This document shows, piece by piece, positions 17,091 to 25,257 of a stretch of DNA of 64,000 bases. The DNA is from an uncultured Eubacteriales bacterium. GTDB lineage: Bacteria; Bacillota; Clostridia; Oscillospirales; Acutalibacteraceae. Every line of letters begins with the position of its first letter. Position 1 is the stretch's first letter. The notes under the pieces were generated by a model that was not told the DNA's origin, made no database searches, and saw only the letters and a list, made by a program, of their open reading frames with translations. The stretch lies in assembly GCA_934446475.1 (NCBI GenBank), contig CAKSEH010000009.1:1-64000 (forward strand), written 5' to 3'. Both the position numbers and the translations under genes were made by a program.

Positions 17091-19412
17091 TTATAGCTTA
17101 TTTATTATTTCTTTGCTTGAAGGTGTACCATTTAAAATATCGTTTTCAAAAAGAGAGGTTAAAAGAATTTCCTTTGCATTATAACGCTCACGGTCATATA
17201 TGATATATATTTTACCGTCCTTATCAACAAAAGCATCGGGATAAGAAACGTCAGCTCTTGCATCGATAACGTAAGGCTTACCGAAAGTGGCAAGTTCATC
17301 ATCGGATATGCGGGCGATAAGGCCTTTTCTGCCTTCAAGCGAGCTTACAAGAAGAACCTTCCCGGAGTTTAGTCTTGTGACAGAAAACCGTGAATCCGCA
17401 CCGGAAAGCCAATCTGCCGAAATATCGTTCCAGGACGCTCCCCTGTCTTTTGAAACAGAATAAAAAATTCCGGTTTTTGTTCTTGCAAGGAAATGCCATT
17501 TACCGTCTTTTCCTTCGATAACGGCAGGTTCGTCAAACCAGACAAGAGATTTTTTCTGCGGGCCCTCTATTTTATTCCAACTTTTCCCGCAATCCGAAGA
17601 AATATACAAACTGTAGTTATACTTTTCGTCACGGGTAAGGCTGTATGTACGTGTAAATTCGGGCGGTATCCAATCCCAGGAAGTCAAGAGCCATTCTCCT
17701 GTTGAAAGGAACTGCGGCTTGCTTATCATTGTTCCGTCACACCAGCGGACGGCCTTTTCAAACTCTGGGCGCTCTGCATCGGCATTTTTGCACTTCATAG
17801 CCCAAACGCCGTTCACGCCGTCATAAAAAGTCCACATCTGATCTATTCTGTTTAAATGGCTGAGTATACGGCATTGTGTATATGTAATATAAAGCTCGCC
17901 CGACGGAGTTATAAAGATTTGCGGATCGTAAACACGGTCAAAATGCTCATCATCACCCTCAACGGTCATATAAGCGTCGTTCCAGGTCTTCCCTTCATCA
18001 TCGCTGAAGCTTGCAACAATAAAGTTGCCGTATCCCGGTTCTTTTTCACCCCCGGAAAACCAAACTGCCCAGATTCTTCCGTCCTGAGTTTTTGCGACCG
18101 AGGGTATGCCCTGCCACTTTCTGCCGCTCTTCAGATATTTATCGTCAGTCGGGCGAACCGTTACCTTTGCCTGCTTAAGACTCGGAACGGGCGGATAGTA
18201 ACCCTCATTATCGCCGAGCCACGGATTTTCGGGTTTTTTATCGGGAAATCTCGGGTTTTCATCCGGAACTTTGCTCATAATCCGCTTTGTGAATGACTTT
18301 TCACCGAAAAAGCCGCCCTTTTCTATATCCTCTTCGGTAAACCTCGACCAAAGTATTTCTCTTGCACCGTAACGCTCACGGTCATAAGCTATATAAATGC
18401 ATCCGTCTGTATCCTGCATACCGTCCGGATAAGAAACATTGCGTCTGTCATCTAAAACGAGAGGTTCGCTCCACGATTCCATTTCGTCCTTTGATATCTT
18501 AGCGTACATTTTTTCTCTGCCCGTACCCGAATAAACGAGCAGTATGTTTCCGGACATAAGTCTGCGGACAAAAAATCTCGAACCGCCGGCCTCAAGCCAA
18601 AGCGGATCCCTATCAACCCAGGTATCGCCCCTGTCATAAGAAACGGCGTGGAGAATTCCTTTGTTTACCCTTGTAAAATAATGCCACTGTCCGTCTTTGC
18701 CCTCAAGCAGCATAGGTTCATCAAATTCAACAAGCTGGGGCTTATAGGGACCGTCTTTGCGTTCCCAGGTCTTACCCTCATCCTTTGAAATATACAGGCG
18801 GTAATAATACTTTGCCTCCGAATTATCACGCCCGAGGAAAGATTTTGTTTTAACAAACTGTTCGGGCAGCCAATCGTATGCGGTGAGCACCCATTCTCCT
18901 GTAGAAAGAACAGTGGGTTGGTTTCTCGGATAGCCGTCACACCAACGGACAGGTTCTTCGAAGGTTATCTCATCACCGTCCGGATCGGGACACTTTATAG
19001 CCCAGGTGCCGAAAATACCGTCATAAAACGCCCATATCTGATCGGTAGGAAGAAGGTGATTTATAAGGCGGGTCTGCATATAGGTTATATACATTGCGCC
19101 GTTCGGGGCATAGAAGAGGTTCAGATCTATGGCGTGGTCGTGATGAGCCTCATCTGCTTCAAGGAAGAAGAAATCCTTCCAGGTTTCTCCGTCGTCGTCG
19201 CTGTAAGCAAGGACATTGTAGTTATCATATCCCGGCTCCTTATGGCCGCCGGAAAAGTAAGCCATAAACAGTCTTCCGCCCTTGGTTTTAACTATCGACG
19301 GACAACCCTGCCACATACGGTTTTCAAGTTTATACTTAGGCTCAGTCGGGTTGATTTTGAAGGTTGCGGGTTTAAGGCTGGGTATCGGCGGATAATTGTC
19401 TTTAATAAACAT
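17091..19412 (-). CDS. Tandem sialidase-like (Asp-box/BNR) protein
   Basis: A 773-residue cytoplasmic protein (no signal peptide) made of two homologous halves of about 385 residues. Compare YPPIPSLKPATFKINPTE near residue 7 with YPPVPSLKQAKVTVRPT near 400. Each half carries several Asp boxes of the SxDxGxTW type: SDDDGETW, SKDEGKTW and SYDRGDTW, then SDDEGKTW, SSDCGKSW and SKDRGASW. Both halves therefore look like six-bladed propellers of the sialidase superfamily. The sialidase Arg triad could not be assigned with confidence, so another glycosidase or epimerase-like activity is possible. GAAGGAGAA precedes the ATG. It is the last gene of an operon of intracellular glycan enzymes. Confidence 0.85.
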   Translation of the reverse strand: MFIKDNYPPIPSLKPATFKINPTEPKYKLENRMWQGCPSIVKTKGGRLFMAYFSGGHKEPGYDNYNVLAYSDDDGETWKDFFFLEADEAHHDHAIDLNLFYAPNGAMYITYMQTRLINHLLPTDQIWAFYDGIFGTWAIKCPDPDGDEITFEEPVRWCDGYPRNQPTVLSTGEWVLTAYDWLPEQFVKTKSFLGRDNSEAKYYYRLYISKDEGKTWERKDGPYKPQLVEFDEPMLLEGKDGQWHYFTRVNKGILHAVSYDRGDTWVDRDPLWLEAGGSRFFVRRLMSGNILLVYSGTGREKMYAKISKDEMESWSEPLVLDDRRNVSYPDGMQDTDGCIYIAYDRERYGAREILWSRFTEEDIEKGGFFGEKSFTKRIMSKVPDENPRFPDKKPENPWLGDNEGYYPPVPSLKQAKVTVRPTDDKYLKSGRKWQGIPSVAKTQDGRIWAVWFSGGEKEPGYGNFIVASFSDDEGKTWNDAYMTVEGDDEHFDRVYDPQIFITPSGELYITYTQCRILSHLNRIDQMWTFYDGVNGVWAMKCKNADAERPEFEKAVRWCDGTMISKPQFLSTGEWLLTSWDWIPPEFTRTYSLTRDEKYNYSLYISSDCGKSWNKIEGPQKKSLVWFDEPAVIEGKDGKWHFLARTKTGIFYSVSKDRGASWNDISADWLSGADSRFSVTRLNSGKVLLVSSLEGRKGLIARISDDELATFGKPYVIDARADVSYPDAFVDKDGKIYIIYDRERYNAKEILLTSLFENDILNGTPSSKEIINKL

Positions 19413-19452
19413 CGGATGTTCTCCTTCTTGTGTGGATTTTTATAAATTCGGT

Positions 19453-20364
19453 TCACAGCCAGTTATGCTTTTTTAAATACTCATCTATTATTTCGACTCC
19501 GAGTTTGGTGTGTGCCGGATCGTGATAATACTCACGGAGTAAAAATGCGTGATTTGCCCCTTTAAGAAGATGAAGCTCGCAGTTTAGACCCATTTGTGTC
19601 ATTCTGCGGTTAAAGAGAACCGAGTGCATAGGATCTACGCAGGTATCGCTGTCTCCGTGAACTAGAAGTGTATCGCAGTTATTATCTTTTATATGAAGAA
19701 GCGGGGAAAGCTGCATTTGTATTTCCTGCTTAGTCATACCCTTTAAGAGCGGCCTTTCAGAAGATTCGGGGCAGCCCTCACCCCAGCGGTCATTAAGAAG
19801 ATTCAAAATGGGGTTCACAAGTATCGCAAGTTTTACGGGAAGTCTGTTTTCAAAGAAAGAATCGGTGGACATAACTCCCGCAAGATGTCCCCCTGCGGAT
19901 TCGCCGAGCAAAATAACCCTATCAAGATCCGCTCCGTATTCAAGAGCGTGGTCGGCTATGTAATTCATACCGTCCTGACAGTCACAGCAAAGGTCGATCA
20001 GCTCTCTGCCGTTTCCTGCCTTCAAAATTCCGTAGGTCATTATTACGCCTAAAAATCCTTTGTCGGCATAATATCTGAGCAAATACCCGAGATAATCTCC
20101 GGACCATCTTGTCTGATCCTTCATTATATTTCTCGAGCCCCATCCGCCGCCGTGAATGATTGTGAAAACAGGATATTTCTTTGAGCGGTCGTAATCCTTG
20201 GGATAAAAATAGCAAAGCTCTAAATTTTCACCGTCGGGAACAGTCTTATAAGTTACTATCTCATCCGCTGTGTGTCGGGCAACATACTCCGAAAAGATAC
20301 TGTCCGGAATATTTTCCTCTGGGATATGCGTATAGACCTTTGGCTCATCGTAACACTTCATCAT
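19453..20364 (-). CDS. Alpha/beta-hydrolase esterase (HSL/BD-FAE-like)
   Basis: A 303-residue alpha/beta hydrolase. The oxyanion-hole motif HGGGW is at 71-75, the nucleophile elbow GESAGG has Ser156, an Asp in HGDSDTCVDP lies at about 238-244, and His272 in GANHAF completes a triad. The absence of a signal peptide makes it cytoplasmic. By analogy with esterases in sugar operons it would remove acetyl or similar ester groups from an imported oligosaccharide, which is inference. GAGGTGA precedes the paired ATGs at 20364/20361. It lies 11 bp after the GH101-like gene and 40 bp before the Asp-box gene, all in one transcript. Confidence 0.88.
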   Translation of the reverse strand: MMKCYDEPKVYTHIPEENIPDSIFSEYVARHTADEIVTYKTVPDGENLELCYFYPKDYDRSKKYPVFTIIHGGGWGSRNIMKDQTRWSGDYLGYLLRYYADKGFLGVIMTYGILKAGNGRELIDLCCDCQDGMNYIADHALEYGADLDRVILLGESAGGHLAGVMSTDSFFENRLPVKLAILVNPILNLLNDRWGEGCPESSERPLLKGMTKQEIQMQLSPLLHIKDNNCDTLLVHGDSDTCVDPMHSVLFNRRMTQMGLNCELHLLKGANHAFLLREYYHDPAHTKLGVEIIDEYLKKHNWL

Positions 20365-20375
20365 TGCCTGTCACC

Positions 20376-22850
20376 TCACACCTTTTTTATAACATACGGC
20401 TGCTTAGGCTCTGCCTTAAGTTTTAAAACACCGTTTTTAACGTCTACCGTCTTAATGCTTTCTTTATCCTTTGCGGGAAGTTCGGTAACGGTAACTTTTG
20501 TCCAATCGGATGGGAGATCTATTTCAAGTTCCTTACCGTTTCTTGAATAAGCGTAATACTTACCGCCGCATTCAACCGCAGTTGAATAGTCGGAAGCAAT
20601 TATTTTTCCCTTGTAAGATATTTCATAAGTCTTTTCGGCGTTATCTACCTTTATATATGAACCGCCGCCGTAATCAACAAATGATTTTTGCTCGCTGTAA
20701 TCAATATCCTTTACTTTCTCATAAGAGAACTTAAGCATCGGGAATGTGAAAAGATAAAGCTTTTCGACTATTCCTTCATCGTTATCGTCGTACCTGCAGC
20801 CGGGGTCTGTTCCGCCTGACACCATACAACTCAGCATTACGTCGTCATTGTCGCAACTAGCACAGTAAGGCTGAGCGCCGTGCATTGCAAGAGTCGTCAT
20901 AGGAACAAATTCGTCTCCTGCAAAAAGTTCTCCTTTTTTAATATTTCTGAAGCCCTGACAAAATCCTAAAAGATCGGCGTACTGAAGCGTAAGTGTTTCA
21001 CTCGTAACATCAACGCCTCTTTTATTGAATTCCTTTATTATTTCACGCTTCGCAAGATAGTTTTGCTGAGCGTTTGTGGGATTGTTTTGGTAAAAATCAT
21101 ATCTGCGGTTTTCGCTCGACATAACATCAAGATGGTATGTTCCGACTTCCTTTATATTAAAGCGGTCAAGGGTTTTTTCTATTCTCTCAACAGCCTTGCC
21201 TGACTTTAAATACTTTTCGGGAGCCAATATATATGACATGCCGCCTGCCCAGAGCCAACCTTTATAAAATTCTCCGTGCTCATCAAATGCCATCATATCA
21301 TCTGTAAGCTCGTAGTTATCGGAAAGATAGGCGTCATCAAAATTATCGTGGAAAGAAAGGGAACAATTTCTGCCCTTAAGTTCCTTTTGAAGCGACAAAA
21401 ACTCCTCCTCTGTTCCTACTCTCGGATTAAACGGAGCAAGATAAGGATACGGATATTCAAAGTCATGACCGCCCGACTGCCATCCGACTATATAAAGCAC
21501 CTGCTTCATATCATCCGTAAGGTCGGCTATTTTTTTAACATATGCCTGAGCATCCTTTAATGTGTGCACATACTTCGATTTATATGTGATGGGATTTTCA
21601 GGGTTGTACTGAGCGTTATCATCGGTATCAAGCTTATAAACAAAGGTATCCTTATATGTCTGCTTCGGATTTTTGGGAAGTTTTTTCTGAATTATCCTTG
21701 CCGGAGTTTTCCAATCGGCGTTTGAAACCGCATAAAGGTCTATCTCGACGGGTTCAACGGGTATCGACTTCATACCCTTTTCATCCGCCGGATAGTTTGC
21801 CATAAAGCCAGCGGTAAGAACGGCATATTTTTTACCGTTTGCGGCTGTTATTACCGACTGAGTAAGCATACTGTCGGCGTCCGCCGCATCAAGGCAGAAT
21901 GTAAGCCCGCTGTCTCCTGCGGAAATAATATTGCAGGTATCGTAAACAAAGGTTACAGACTGCGGCATAGCGTCCTTAAGAGCAAATTTTCTTCCGCCGC
22001 CGAAAAAGTTTGTGAGAACCGCATCATCACTGCACGAAAAAGCAAGCGGAACAGAAAGCTTTATAAACTCATAGCCTTCCTCTGCCTTAACGGATTTTAA
22101 AGAAACCGACAGTTTTTCCGCCCTGTCCTCAAGCGATAATCTTGCAGATACATATTCGTTTTTAAACGAATACTCCGCTGCACTGTCGCTCAAAGCCGCA
22201 AGCCTCGAGTCAAATTCCGTCATAGAAATAAGACGCTGTGTATTGTTCTTAATATCACGAATTGTTACAAGGGGTGCTATATCAGGCCATTTTTCTTCCC
22301 CGTATCCCATAATCTGAGGATAATCTGCGCCTATTTTGAAATAACCGAGATCGGTTTGATTTTGCGGTATTATACCTACCGCCGGAGATATTTCATTAAA
22401 TTCTGTATGCAAAGCTCTTCTTTGTTCCAATAAGCGCTTTCTTCCCCAGCCCCAGGCAATATCGATTTCGCCTATCTTCTGAGCAAAGGTTTCGGTTTCG
22501 TTTGCACCGATTATAGGAATGATTTCTCCCGACTTGGTAACGACCGAAAGCCTTACCTCAAATGTTGCGCCCCAGGTTGGCGCAACTGTCCACGCACCGG
22601 TCGTTGACCACACCTCTCCGCTCTTCCAGACTGCCATATCCGGAAAAGGTTTCCACATAAAACGAAATTCACAATTTTGATTTTGTTCTCTTCTGTGTCT
22701 GCCGCAAAAAATAACATCTGCCGCTATAAACGCATCCTTATTAAGAGAACAGTCGCCCACGTTTTCAAACTTTGCCGTAACATAAAGTCGGTCTCCGGGG
22801 TCCAGATAATTTGCGGAAATATCCGCAGAAATAAGCTTTGCCTTAAACAT
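20376..22850 (-). CDS. GH101-like glycosidase barrel protein
   Basis: About 824 residues from the ATG at 22850 (AGGTGA upstream; a GTG 9 bp earlier has no site). A beta-rich N-terminal half (to about 390, including WKSGEVWSTTGAW) leads into a barrel-like region, about 405-700, with QVLYIVGWQSGGHDFEYP, a pattern recalling endo-alpha-N-acetylgalactosaminidases (GH101) and relatives. Asp578 (GTYHLDVMSS) and Glu621 (DVTSETLTL), numbered from the GTG start, are plausible nucleophile and acid. A beta-domain closes the protein. There is no signal peptide, so it would work on imported material, unlike the large surface GH101 enzymes. The family assignment is tentative; a new or inactive relative is possible. 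Confidence 0.65.
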   Translation of the reverse strand: MFKAKLISADISANYLDPGDRLYVTAKFENVGDCSLNKDAFIAADVIFCGRHRREQNQNCEFRFMWKPFPDMAVWKSGEVWSTTGAWTVAPTWGATFEVRLSVVTKSGEIIPIIGANETETFAQKIGEIDIAWGWGRKRLLEQRRALHTEFNEISPAVGIIPQNQTDLGYFKIGADYPQIMGYGEEKWPDIAPLVTIRDIKNNTQRLISMTEFDSRLAALSDSAAEYSFKNEYVSARLSLEDRAEKLSVSLKSVKAEEGYEFIKLSVPLAFSCSDDAVLTNFFGGGRKFALKDAMPQSVTFVYDTCNIISAGDSGLTFCLDAADADSMLTQSVITAANGKKYAVLTAGFMANYPADEKGMKSIPVEPVEIDLYAVSNADWKTPARIIQKKLPKNPKQTYKDTFVYKLDTDDNAQYNPENPITYKSKYVHTLKDAQAYVKKIADLTDDMKQVLYIVGWQSGGHDFEYPYPYLAPFNPRVGTEEEFLSLQKELKGRNCSLSFHDNFDDAYLSDNYELTDDMMAFDEHGEFYKGWLWAGGMSYILAPEKYLKSGKAVERIEKTLDRFNIKEVGTYHLDVMSSENRRYDFYQNNPTNAQQNYLAKREIIKEFNKRGVDVTSETLTLQYADLLGFCQGFRNIKKGELFAGDEFVPMTTLAMHGAQPYCASCDNDDVMLSCMVSGGTDPGCRYDDNDEGIVEKLYLFTFPMLKFSYEKVKDIDYSEQKSFVDYGGGSYIKVDNAEKTYEISYKGKIIASDYSTAVECGGKYYAYSRNGKELEIDLPSDWTKVTVTELPAKDKESIKTVDVKNGVLKLKAEPKQPYVIKKV

Positions 22851-22909
22851 TTTTATCACCTATTGCTTTATTTTTTGTGGATTTGATTTTTTGTCGGTTG
22901 TCTTTGCCG

Positions 22910-25252
22910 TTAATAGTAAAATTCAATGTTGCGTTCCTTAACCCCGTCCTTATGGAGGATTTTGCCGGATTTAACGGTTTGACCGTTTTCGGTATAATAT
23001 CTTTCTCCCTGAGACGGTTTTAAGGAAATATTATAAACGCAACCTCTGAAATTACGCTTAACATAAACTTCTTTCCACTCGGACGGCATACAGGGGTCTA
23101 TCAGAAGACCGTCATACTCCGCTCTTACTCCGAGCATATACTGTGTAGCCGCTATATACATCCAGGCGGCAGTTCCGGAAAGCCAGCTTACGTTTGCAAG
23201 ACCGAAGTGAAGCGATTCGGGTCCCATAATGTTCGAAGAATAAACATACGGTTCCGCCTTATATCTCCACTCGCCTACCCTTTCAAGCGCCTCCATAGGA
23301 AGCAGCTGTTTATAATATTTGTAGGCACGGTCAGCGTTGCCGAGCATACATTCCGCAATTATTGCCCAGGTGTTTGCGTGGCAGAATATAGCGCCGTTTT
23401 CGCCGCAGCCCTTGCTGTAATTTGTAAGGGGGTCTTCTTTTGAGGGATATCCGTCAATAGAAGGGTCTATTTTCTTTATACCCATAGGAGTATTAAGAAT
23501 TTTATAAACACTGTCCATCGCTGTTTTGCCCTTGTCGCCTTCGGCTGTGCCGGAGATAACAGACCAGGTCTGTGAATTAAGCCATATCTTAGCCTGTTCT
23601 TCCTTTACGGAACCTAAGAATCTGCCGTTATCCATTATTGCACGGCAGAACCATTTACCGTCCCACGCTTTTTCGTTTATAGTCTTTTTCTGCTCGTTAT
23701 AGGCTTTCTCATATTCCGAACCGTCTTCACCTATAATTTTCGAAAGCTTCTGCATATCCTTAAGGCAAACGCAGAACTGCATTGCCGTCCATATACTCTC
23801 GCCTTTACCCTGACGGCACACTCTGAAGAGCTGATCGTTCCAGTCGGATCTTAGCATAAGCGGAAATCCGTGAGCACCTATCTTGCTGAGCGTGAATTCT
23901 ATTGACTTCTTAATATGTTCAAGAACAGTGCCCTCGCCGCCGTCAAAATAAGAGACCTTATTATAGAGAAAATCGGTACTTCCCTCTTCCTCTATCAGTT
24001 TATAAACCGTATGCACTATCCAAAGGTGGTCATCGGAATGAACGGTTGTAACCGGATCCCACCCTTCTGTGGGGAAGAAATAATGATTAACGTGACCGTC
24101 ATTATACTGCTGAGTTAAAAGTAGTTCGATCTTTTCTCTTGAACGCTTGGTATCAAACGGTATCATAGAGAGAATATCCTGAGCCGTATCCCTGAAACCC
24201 ACTCCTCTGAATGTTCCCGTGGCATAATACGAAATGTTTCTTGAAAACCTGAAGTTGCGTTCCGCCTGATAGGGATTCCAAATATTTATCATTCTCTCGG
24301 CATTTTTATCGGGGAGGGTGCAACTGTATTTTGAAAGATATTCGTCCCATTTCTTATTAAGTCCGTCAAACGATTTTTTGACAAAATCCTTTTCCCTGCA
24401 ATGAGCGACCGATTTTTCGATTTCTTCGTCAGTCATAGCCGCTCCGAGGAAAAAGCATACACGCTTTTCTTCGTTCGCCTTAAGCTCAACGTCAAGTTCA
24501 AACGCAAAGCAAGGATCGCCGCCGGCAAGAGTTGAGTTCGAGCAGCCTCTTTCAAGGCCTATGGGGTTTTCCTCACTTCTGTATGTGCCGACAAATTCAT
24601 CCCTATCGCCGTCGAAAGCGGATATTTTTGCGTCGGACGCAAAATATATAAGCGGAGTTTCATTCGGACGTGGTTGATTTTCGACGCCGTACTTATAAAC
24701 AAGCGTGTCGCCGATTGCATAAACACTGAGCTGATGTTTATTGTAACACTGCCACTGAAGTTCACGCATAAACTCCATCATACCGAGTTCAACATACGGG
24801 AACAGCTTTATTTTCCGATCGGTATCCGCTTTAAGGTTCAGTTCCCACACAAGGCAGTCCTCAAGGTATCCTATGTGAAATCTGAGGTCCGCTTTAAGAC
24901 CGTTATGTTCGCTCCTGAAAACCGTGTATCCCATACCGTGGGTCGCCGACCATTTTTCGGGTTTTGTCGCAACCGGTTCGGCAGTCGGGCAAAATACATC
25001 GTTATTATCCTTTATGTATACATAAAATCCGCTTCGGTCTGTAGGAAGATTAAAAAAGCGGTAATGATTTATTCTCCATATCTGAGGAGAGCGGTAAAAC
25101 GCAACGCCGCCCCCTGCCTGAGATATCATCGTATGGAATGTGCCGTTGCTCAGATAGTTCATCCACGGCGTGGCTGTATTATACTTATTTATCGTAATTT
25201 CCTTTTTATCATCAGAAAAAACATAACACTGTTTATTTGACTCGTTTTTCAT
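22910..25252 (-). CDS. Glycoside phosphorylase, GH94 (cellobiose/chitobiose phosphorylase-like)
   Basis: A 780-residue GH94 enzyme: an N-terminal beta-sandwich (residues 1-290), an (alpha/alpha)6 barrel (about 310-690) and a C-terminal beta cap. Diagnostic stretches are TFRGVGFRDTAQDILSM (347-363) and the catalytic-acid motif SDWNDQL, in which Asp473 matches the general acid of known cellobiose and chitobiose phosphorylases. It would split a beta-linked disaccharide with phosphate, saving ATP, in the cytoplasm. GGAGTAAGGAAA precedes the ATG, and it starts only 5 bp after the beta-helix gene. Substrate specificity cannot be decided from sequence. The partner genes suggest a substituted glycan rather than plain cellulose. 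Confidence 0.9.
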   Translation of the reverse strand: MKNESNKQCYVFSDDKKEITINKYNTATPWMNYLSNGTFHTMISQAGGGVAFYRSPQIWRINHYRFFNLPTDRSGFYVYIKDNNDVFCPTAEPVATKPEKWSATHGMGYTVFRSEHNGLKADLRFHIGYLEDCLVWELNLKADTDRKIKLFPYVELGMMEFMRELQWQCYNKHQLSVYAIGDTLVYKYGVENQPRPNETPLIYFASDAKISAFDGDRDEFVGTYRSEENPIGLERGCSNSTLAGGDPCFAFELDVELKANEEKRVCFFLGAAMTDEEIEKSVAHCREKDFVKKSFDGLNKKWDEYLSKYSCTLPDKNAERMINIWNPYQAERNFRFSRNISYYATGTFRGVGFRDTAQDILSMIPFDTKRSREKIELLLTQQYNDGHVNHYFFPTEGWDPVTTVHSDDHLWIVHTVYKLIEEEGSTDFLYNKVSYFDGGEGTVLEHIKKSIEFTLSKIGAHGFPLMLRSDWNDQLFRVCRQGKGESIWTAMQFCVCLKDMQKLSKIIGEDGSEYEKAYNEQKKTINEKAWDGKWFCRAIMDNGRFLGSVKEEQAKIWLNSQTWSVISGTAEGDKGKTAMDSVYKILNTPMGIKKIDPSIDGYPSKEDPLTNYSKGCGENGAIFCHANTWAIIAECMLGNADRAYKYYKQLLPMEALERVGEWRYKAEPYVYSSNIMGPESLHFGLANVSWLSGTAAWMYIAATQYMLGVRAEYDGLLIDPCMPSEWKEVYVKRNFRGCVYNISLKPSQGERYYTENGQTVKSGKILHKDGVKERNIEFYY

Positions 25253-25257
25253 TTTCC

